Part shown: positions 58,028 to 64,000 of the stretch, piece by piece
Position numbering within the stretch: position 1 is the first letter of the stretch
Layout of the letters: each line of letters opens with the position of its first letter
From: Segatella hominis
GTDB taxonomy: Bacteria; Bacteroidota; Bacteroidia; Bacteroidales; Bacteroidaceae
Direction: 5' to 3'
DNA length: 64,000 bases
Assembly: GCF_019249725.2 (NCBI RefSeq)
Contig: NZ_CP137559.1
Location: forward strand, 3,413,001-3,477,000
Notes under the pieces: model-generated
The model's input: the letters and a program-made list of their open reading frames with translations, nothing else
Databases searched by the model: none
What the model was told of the DNA's origin: nothing
Made by a program: the position numbers and the translations under genes

Positions 58028-61000
58028 ATGCAAATAGTAAAAAAGACTATTGGAAGTAACATGAGACGTGTCTTGTTCTCTTCCGCCCTTTTATTGGTGA
58101 GTTCGCTCACGTTTGCACAGAGTAATGTCAGTGGTACCGTGAAGGATGCCAATGGCGAGCCTCTTATCGGCGTTTCCGTTTTGGAGGTGGGTACGCAGAA
58201 TGGTGCAGTTACTGACATGTATGGTAACTACAAACTGAATGTGAAGCCTGGTGCAAAGTTGAAAATTTCGTATATCGGTTTCACGCCACAGACCGTTAAG
58301 GCCGGTTCCAACAGTCAGATTGTTTTGCAAGAAGACAATACGGCCTTGAATGAGGTCGTAGTTGTAGGTTATGGTACGATGCGCCGTAAGGATGTTACCT
58401 CTTCAATTACTACCGTGAAGGCAGAAGATTTGAACCAAGGTGTGTTTACAGACCCAGGTCAGATGCTTCAGGGAAAGGTTCCGGGTTTGGTGGTTTCTTC
58501 TACTGCCGATCCTAACGGCTCTCCTACCATTACCCTTCGTGGTGCTTCTACTCTCCGTACGGGTGCCATGTCACCTTATTATGTTGTGGATGGAATCCCT
58601 GGAGTTGATATTTCTATTGTGTCTCCAGAAGATATCGAGTCTATTGACGTTCTTCGAGACGCTACAGCTACGGCCATCTATGGTTCCAAGGCTGCCAATG
58701 GTGTAATCATCATTACTACCAAGAAGGGTGCTGAGGAGAAAACCAATGTCTCTTACAATGGCTATGTGGCTTTTGATAATATTCTGAAGAAATATGATGT
58801 GTGTACAGCTGATGATTTGCGTCAGTATGCAAAGGACAACAATATAACTCTCAAGGATGGTGGCGCCAATACGGATTGGCAAGACGAGGTGCTTCGTACT
58901 GGTATAAGTCATAATCATAATGTAAACATTAGTGGTGGAAATGGTTCTACTAATTATATGATTAGTGCCGATCTCAGAAAGCGTGAGGGTGTCATCAAGA
59001 TGACAGGCTTTGACCGTTTCAATGTCCGTTCTCTTGTGTCAACCAAGACATTGAAAGACCACCTTACGGTTTCTATTGGTGCGAATATGATGTATGGCAA
59101 ACACTTTGGCGTACCATCTGGCAATGAGGGTGCATCTGTGCTTGATGCCATGAACTATTATTCTCCTACTAATGCTATCAAAAATGCGGATGGAACATGG
59201 ACCGTAGGCTCTGGCTCCAAGAACTATAACCCTCTTGCATTGATGGAGGAAAATAAGTCTGAGACAGTCTGGAAACGTAACCAGTTTGTTGGTAAGACCG
59301 CCCTCGAACTTTGGAAGGGATTCGTTTGGAGTGTCAACTATTCTTGGAGTAATTATCAAAGTACTTATAGTGCCTATAATACCCGTAACTCTCAGTTGGA
59401 GGGTATTGGCAACAAGAATGGTCAGGCTACCCGTAATACTTATTTTGGTCGTGAACAGACTTTTGAGACTTATCTCAACTACGATTTCAAGGTCGGAAAG
59501 AGCAAGTGGGGCTTGATGGGTGGTTATTCTTGGGAAGAAAAGAAGAATAACGATGGATTCGGTCTTAGTGTTGAAGGTTACTATAATGATGATCTTGGAT
59601 GGTATAATATGTCATACGCACAAACCATCTTGGGCGTTCAGAACTCCGTTCAGAGCGGCTATTTGGAGAAGGTACGTAATATCTCTTTCTACGGTCGTGT
59701 GAACTACTCTTTTGACAGTCGTTATATGCTTCAGGCAACCATTCGTCGTGACGGTTCTTCGGTATTCGGCAAGAACAATCGTTGGGGAACTTTCCCTTCT
59801 GTATCTGCTGCTTGGAATATCACTGAGGAGAAGTTTATGCAGAACCAGCATATCTTCGATAACTTGAAACTTCGTGCGGGATATGGTATTTCTGGTAATG
59901 CCATGGGCTTTGATGTGTATTCTTCTTATAATACGTATGGTGCTTCTGGTACATTCGTATATGATGGTAAGACTTATCGCTCATACGGTGCAACCAAGAA
60001 TGCAAACCCTGATTTGAAGTGGGAGTCAACAGGTATGTTGAACATTGGTCTCGACTTCGCATTCTTGAAGGGACGTCTGAATGGTACTGTGGAAGTTTAT
60101 CATAAGAAGACCAAGGACTTGATTTGGAGCTATCCTGTTTCTACAACTCAGTACATATATGGTTGGATGGATGCCAATGTGGGTGAGATGACCAATAAGG
60201 GTATTGAGTTCACATTGAATGCTGTGCCTGTTCGTACCAAGAATTTTATGTGGAGTACTACCCTCAACCTCTCTCATAACAAGAATACTGTCGATAAGAT
60301 GCAGAATGAGACATTCCATACTACTAATCTCACCCAAGGTGACCCAATGGTAGCTGGTGTTTCTGATGATGGTTGGACACAGAGAATTATGGAGGGCGAA
60401 CCTATTGGTACATTCTATACGTATCAGTATGCAGGAATTGTAAATGGACGCTCAGAGTACTACGTTCTTGATGAAAATGGTAATCGTACAGGCGAAACCA
60501 CCAATAATCCAAGTTTGAAAGACCGTTCTATAACAGGTTGTGCGCAACCTAAGCTCAATGCAGGTTGGAACAATACGCTTACTTATAAGAACTGGAGTTT
60601 GAACGCATTTATCACAGGTGTGTTCGGTAATGACGTTTATAATAGTCCTCGCGCTCACTATACGGCTGCTCAAATGTTCTCAGATGGTAAGAACGTATTG
60701 AAAGAATTCCTTTCTAATCCTGTTGGCGATGCTTCAAGCTCACTTCCTTCGGACCGTTATATAGAGAAAGGATCTTACGTTCGTCTTCAGACGCTCTCTT
60801 TGAGTTACACATTCCGTAATTGCTTTAATGACTGGATTCAGGACTTGACTCTTTATGGTACAGCCAATAACCTCTTTACTATCACTAACTATAAGGGACT
60901 TGATCCTGAGGTGAATATGGGTGGCATTGACCCGGGTATCGATTATCGTTGGAGCCGTTATCCACATACACGTACCTTCATGGTGGGTGTTAAGATTAAT

Positions 61001-61387
61001 TTCGGTGGAAGCAAGAAGAAAAAGGTTACGCCACAGTATATCGACCGAGAGGTAATCAAGGAAGTACCAGTCATCAAGGAAGTGGTTAAGGAGGTTCCTG
61101 GAAAGACAACTTTCGTACAGAGCACATACGTTGTGACATTCCCTGTAAATTCTGCAGAGATTGGCAATACTTCAGAACTTGATGGCATCAAGAGTGGCTC
61201 TAATGTCGAGATTGTAGCATACGCTTCTCCTGAAGGCAAGTCTTCTGTAAATCAGCAGTTGTCTCAGAAACGTGCAGATGCAGTAGCTAAGTATCTACAG
61301 AATAAGGGCGTGAATGTGACTCGTATTATCGCCAAGGGTGCGGATACCAATCATGCTAATCGTATTGCTATTGTGACTGTTAAGTAA
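58028..61387 (+). CDS. SusC-like TonB-dependent receptor with C-terminal OmpA-like extension
   Basis: 1119 residues. Signal ending SLTFAQ, a CarboxypepD_reg domain (SNVSGTVKDANGEPLIGVSV), the TonB-box-proximal NEVVVVGYGTMRRKDV and plug (GKVPGLVVSS, LRGASTLR, DATATAIYGSKAANGVI), then a barrel whose usual end is MVGVKINFGG near residue 992. It does not stop there. A charged linker (REVIKEVPVIKEVVKEVPGK) follows, then an OmpA-like segment: VVTFPVNSAEIGN, EIVAYASPEG and NQQLSQKRADAVAKYLQNKG. The extension, about 127 residues (61005-61387), would lie in the periplasm. The classical OmpA Asp (GYTD) is Ser here. An ATG at 58061 is an alternative start. SusD follows 24 bp later. Confidence 0.93.
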   Translation: MQIVKKTIGSNMRRVLFSSALLLVSSLTFAQSNVSGTVKDANGEPLIGVSVLEVGTQNGAVTDMYGNYKLNVKPGAKLKISYIGFTPQTVKAGSNSQIVLQEDNTALNEVVVVGYGTMRRKDVTSSITTVKAEDLNQGVFTDPGQMLQGKVPGLVVSSTADPNGSPTITLRGASTLRTGAMSPYYVVDGIPGVDISIVSPEDIESIDVLRDATATAIYGSKAANGVIIITTKKGAEEKTNVSYNGYVAFDNILKKYDVCTADDLRQYAKDNNITLKDGGANTDWQDEVLRTGISHNHNVNISGGNGSTNYMISADLRKREGVIKMTGFDRFNVRSLVSTKTLKDHLTVSIGANMMYGKHFGVPSGNEGASVLDAMNYYSPTNAIKNADGTWTVGSGSKNYNPLALMEENKSETVWKRNQFVGKTALELWKGFVWSVNYSWSNYQSTYSAYNTRNSQLEGIGNKNGQATRNTYFGREQTFETYLNYDFKVGKSKWGLMGGYSWEEKKNNDGFGLSVEGYYNDDLGWYNMSYAQTILGVQNSVQSGYLEKVRNISFYGRVNYSFDSRYMLQATIRRDGSSVFGKNNRWGTFPSVSAAWNITEEKFMQNQHIFDNLKLRAGYGISGNAMGFDVYSSYNTYGASGTFVYDGKTYRSYGATKNANPDLKWESTGMLNIGLDFAFLKGRLNGTVEVYHKKTKDLIWSYPVSTTQYIYGWMDANVGEMTNKGIEFTLNAVPVRTKNFMWSTTLNLSHNKNTVDKMQNETFHTTNLTQGDPMVAGVSDDGWTQRIMEGEPIGTFYTYQYAGIVNGRSEYYVLDENGNRTGETTNNPSLKDRSITGCAQPKLNAGWNNTLTYKNWSLNAFITGVFGNDVYNSPRAHYTAAQMFSDGKNVLKEFLSNPVGDASSSLPSDRYIEKGSYVRLQTLSLSYTFRNCFNDWIQDLTLYGTANNLFTITNYKGLDPEVNMGGIDPGIDYRWSRYPHTRTFMVGVKINFGGSKKKKVTPQYIDREVIKEVPVIKEVVKEVPGKTTFVQSTYVVTFPVNSAEIGNTSELDGIKSGSNVEIVAYASPEGKSSVNQQLSQKRADAVAKYLQNKGVNVTRIIAKGADTNHANRIAIVTVK

Positions 61388-61411
61388 TAACTATTAATCA
61401 GATTACAGAAT

Positions 61412-63031
61412 ATGAAACTAAATAGATTGTTTATTTCAGCTGGATTGTTAGCCATGACACTTACCGGCTGTACGGACTTGGACATGAGTCCAAACTCGCA
61501 ATATACTGAGGATCCTAGTCAAAACTCAGGAGTTGATCCTATGATTGTTGTGGAGGCAAAGATGGCGGACGTATATTACCATCTTGCAGGAACATTGGGT
61601 CGCCGTTATATGGAGGCACAATGCTTGGCTTCCGATGAGTTTACTCCACTCGCTTTTGCTGGTGGTTATTATGACAGTGGTACCTATGCTCACCAAGCAC
61701 TTCATTGTAGTTCTCCTAATGATGCATCTATCGGTTGGTATGATGATGTGACGGCTGGTATTACAAAGGCGAATACCATCTTGGAGGACTTGGGTAGTGG
61801 AGCTTCTGCCCAGATGAAAGCGCCAGCTCGTGCCATACGTGCTTATTATACCTGGATTTTGATGGATAGTTATGGCGATACGCCTATTTTGGATAAAGTT
61901 CAGGCTGAAGGTTCTGTGGTACCTCGTTCTTCACGTAAGGAAGTTGCGGAGTGGATTGAGAGTGAACTTAATGACATTATCCCTGCATTGACGGATGATG
62001 TTACTGAAAATACATACGGCAAGCCTACTAAATGGATGGCTGAGGCTCTTCTCGCCAAGCTATATATCAACTGGCCTGTCTATACGGCTGAGTCGGTTGA
62101 CCAATATGATGCTGCAACTGCTGCAAATCCAAAGTTGGATGCTTGTATTGCTGCTTGCGATGAAATTATCAATAGTGGTAAGTTCAATTTGGGTTCTGTT
62201 GACTATCTTCATAAGTTCTCATACGACAATGGCTGGCAGGTGGAAGACTTCATATACGCAATACCATATGATGCCATCAATCGTCAGGGTATGCAGTATG
62301 CTCGTCCTCGTACATTCAAGGATATGAAAAATCTGTTGCCAAATGTCTATGGCTCAACAGATAAGTTTACTCAGTCGTTTGGTGGAAATATGGTGGTAAC
62401 TCCTGAGTTTGCCAAATTGTTCTCTCTGGATGGAGATATTCGTAATCTCAGTATTCTTCGTGGTGATGTGTATGTTCGTGACCCAAAGACTTTACGTCCT
62501 ACAACTGAACCTTTTATGTATAAAGGCAACCAGGTACATTTTACGGAAGACATCACTCTTGCTAAGAAAGATAATAACATCGATGTTGGCAATGACGCCA
62601 ATGCTTATCAGCAGGGTTGTCACTCCATCAAATGGTTTACTACTCCAGCCGACTATAATAATGGTCGTAACCAGTCTAATGACCTGCCAATCTTCCGTTT
62701 TGCCGACATACTTCTTATGAAGGCTGAGGCTCTTACTCGTCAGGGTAGTAGTGGTGCAAAAGCTCTCTTCAATCAGATTCGTACGTACGCAGGTGCTCCA
62801 ACGATAGCTAACGAACCTACCTTGCAGGAAATCTATGATGAGCGTGGTCGTGAATTCTTTGATGAGAACTGGCGTCGTAACGATATGATTCGTTTCGGCC
62901 ATTATGAGGATGAGTTCTTCCCTCATTACAAGGACTTCCCTGATGCAAGCTTTGACAAGCGTCATCGCATCTTCCCAGTGCCACAAAATACAATCAATTT
63001 GAATGGTTGGGAACAGAATCCTGGATATTAA
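61412..63031 (+). CDS. SusD/RagB-family surface glycan-binding lipoprotein
   Basis: A 539-residue lipoprotein (signal ending LTGC, Cys 20). Family marks: ARAIRAYYTWILMDSYGDTP near 134-153, TKWMAEALLAKLYINWPVYT, FRFADILLMKAEAL and the C-terminal IYDERGREFFDENWRRNDMI. It partners the SusC-OmpA protein encoded 24 bp upstream. The N-terminal part contains LDMSPNSQYTEDPSQ right after the lipidation site, a flexible tether. A terminator follows at 63048-63077, so the next GH gene is transcribed by read-through or from its own promoter. Confidence 0.95.
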   Translation: MKLNRLFISAGLLAMTLTGCTDLDMSPNSQYTEDPSQNSGVDPMIVVEAKMADVYYHLAGTLGRRYMEAQCLASDEFTPLAFAGGYYDSGTYAHQALHCSSPNDASIGWYDDVTAGITKANTILEDLGSGASAQMKAPARAIRAYYTWILMDSYGDTPILDKVQAEGSVVPRSSRKEVAEWIESELNDIIPALTDDVTENTYGKPTKWMAEALLAKLYINWPVYTAESVDQYDAATAANPKLDACIAACDEIINSGKFNLGSVDYLHKFSYDNGWQVEDFIYAIPYDAINRQGMQYARPRTFKDMKNLLPNVYGSTDKFTQSFGGNMVVTPEFAKLFSLDGDIRNLSILRGDVYVRDPKTLRPTTEPFMYKGNQVHFTEDITLAKKDNNIDVGNDANAYQQGCHSIKWFTTPADYNNGRNQSNDLPIFRFADILLMKAEALTRQGSSGAKALFNQIRTYAGAPTIANEPTLQEIYDERGREFFDENWRRNDMIRFGHYEDEFFPHYKDFPDASFDKRHRIFPVPQNTINLNGWEQNPGY

Positions 63032-63047
63032 TCGATTGTGATAAATG

Positions 63048-63077
63048 GGGAGTGGCGGGTTCTGCCACTCCCTTTTT
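63048..63077 (+). terminator. Intrinsic terminator after susD
   Basis: GGGAGTGGC pairs perfectly with GCCACTCCC around a 7-nt loop, then TTTTTCC. Confidence 0.85.
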
Positions 63078-63125
63078 CCTAATTGTTAGGCGAAGTTTGT
63101 TTCATTTTGATAGAACTGTTTGATT

Positions 63126-64000
63126 GTGAGAAGGAACCTGTTGTTTTTATTACTATGGTTGGCAGGAAAAAAGTCTTTACAGCTTTTGGTGGCCTTCTTG
63201 GCTGTGGCCTTGCTGGTTGCAGCTAAGGATTATTCCCGATATGTGGACCCACGTATCGGAAGTGAGGGATTGGGAAGAACTTTCCCTGGGCCTTGTATGC
63301 CTTATGGTATGGCAAAGCCGGGACCGGATGCCGTGACTATGCCGAATGCAGGATGGACACCGATACCTGAACCTGTCAAGGGATTTTCGCAGATGCATGT
63401 CAGCGGAACGGGAGGTGGACAGAAATATGGCAATATCCTGATTCAGCCTTACCTCGATTCTAAGGAAATCATACAGAAACGGATGGATGAGAAGATTTCC
63501 TTGGGATATTATGCGTGTACCTTTGAGAATGGAATACGAACTGAGATTACTGCCTCTGATCGTTGTGCCTTCTATCGGTTGGACTTTGGCAAGAAGCAGA
63601 AGGGAAAACTCTTGATAGATGTGGCTACTTTCTTAGGAATAGATACGATTCCTGATAAGCGCGAAGCGCAGCAGTATGTGGATTCGTATGTTTCCTGTGA
63701 TGGAAAATATGCCGTCTCTGGATGGAGTACGGTTCGGGGCGGCTGGAACAATGGCGGTCCTTATACCGTATATTTCTATTTGCAGAGCGATGTTCCTCTA
63801 TTATATAATAAGGTGAAAGAATCTAAAGCAAGATTGGATGTCACTTTCTTGAAAAGTATTGCCAATCTGAAATTGGGTATTTCGCATATCAGTATCGCCC
63901 AAGCCAAGCGGAATATCCCTACCTGTGGTTTCGATGCCCAGTTGAAGCATCTACGAGAAACCTGGAATGGAAAATTGAGGAAGATAGAAATCGCAGGAAC
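63126..64000 (+). CDS. GH92-type alpha-mannosidase, 5' part
   Basis: The frame is open to the end of the window (about 291 residues visible). It matches the N-terminal domain of GH92: YVDPRIGSEGLGRTFPGPCM, PYGMAKPGPD, GFSQMHVSGTGGG (usual GFSHTHLSGTG), GYYACTFENGIRTEITASDR. GH92 enzymes are calcium-dependent exo-alpha-mannosidases acting on mannans and N-glycans. No ATG fits: upstream in frame are only GTG 63126 and TTG 63120 before a stop codon at 63111. The GTG gives a basic start and a long hydrophobic signal (RRNLLFLLLWLAG, then LLVAFLAVALLVAA). The catalytic C-terminal domain lies beyond the window. Confidence 0.85.
   Translation, partial: MRRNLLFLLLWLAGKKSLQLLVAFLAVALLVAAKDYSRYVDPRIGSEGLGRTFPGPCMPYGMAKPGPDAVTMPNAGWTPIPEPVKGFSQMHVSGTGGGQKYGNILIQPYLDSKEIIQKRMDEKISLGYYACTFENGIRTEITASDRCAFYRLDFGKKQKGKLLIDVATFLGIDTIPDKREAQQYVDSYVSCDGKYAVSGWSTVRGGWNNGGPYTVYFYLQSDVPLLYNKVKESKARLDVTFLKSIANLKLGISHISIAQAKRNIPTCGFDAQLKHLRETWNGKLRKIEIAG

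Noticed and set aside
1..64000. tRNA, rRNA or a complete prophage
   Set aside because: I saw no cloverleaf-like tRNA sequence, no rRNA stretch and no structural phage genes; the KilA-N remnant alone is not enough. A tRNA scan would be needed to exclude a missed tRNA.

Overview
The window looks like chromosomal DNA of a Bacteroidota gut bacterium, most likely Prevotellaceae (Prevotella/Segatella copri-like). The reasons are paired SusC/SusD genes, promoters of the Bacteroidota type (TTTG, about 20 bp, then TAnnTTTG), an arginine pathway built on an N-succinylornithine carbamoyltransferase, many lipoprotein signal peptides and a PUL-rich layout. The species is an inference. I saw no rRNA, tRNA, CRISPR array or replication origin.

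Layout. 1-4.4 kb: the end of a polysaccharide utilization locus (SusC 3' end, SusD, surface lipoprotein, secreted protein). 4.4-8.8 kb: an accessory strip with a DUF1016 nuclease between two 78-bp repeats, a row of truncated toxin-antitoxin genes, a DUF4143 ATPase and a dense inverted-octamer repeat. 9-19.5 kb: three paralogous gene pairs, each a polytopic DUF6057-type membrane protein followed by a beta-propeller lipoprotein with a CxxCH haem motif; a DUF4369-type lipoprotein gene lies before the first. 19.6-23.1 kb: a RidA-like protein, argF' and proA. 23.3-27.9 kb: gene remnants, a DUF2442/DUF4160 pair, an AAA ATPase and a chimeric transposase fragment. 28-37.3 kb: a small alpha-/beta-galactoside locus (GH2, membrane regulator, TonB receptor without SusD, GH36). 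37.4-43.2 kb: proB, acyl-CoA ligase, XRE-cupin regulator, propeller lipoprotein and proC. 43.3-47.4 kb: a LytTR/TonB/TPR/outer-membrane receptor operon. 47.4-49.9 kb: a KilA-N pseudogene, an orphan prodomain-like lipoprotein and a PIN toxin-antitoxin pair, bracketed by imperfect 40-bp repeats. 49.9-54.6 kb: argD, argC, argG, a GNAT acyltransferase and argR. 55-56.3 kb: inositol-phosphate synthase. 56.5-64 kb: a PUL with GH28, SusC, SusD and the start of a GH92 gene; this SusC carries an OmpA-like C-terminal extension.

How the genes work together. The housekeeping backbone makes proline (ProB, ProA, ProC) and arginine by the succinylated route (GNAT acyltransferase, ArgC, ArgD, ArgF', ArgG) under ArgR, with two matching palindromes beside argR. 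Accessory modules sit in the joints of this backbone: 14 kb between proB and proA, and nearly 7 kb between argD and proC. Short repeats (GTGAAGAG type and TTAAATGTTAAG type) lie at gene ends and in two cases supply the stop codon.

The two strongest candidates for undescribed biology are the triplicated DUF6057/CxxCH-propeller system and the SusC-OmpA fusion. The LytTR-TonB-TPR-receptor operon comes next.
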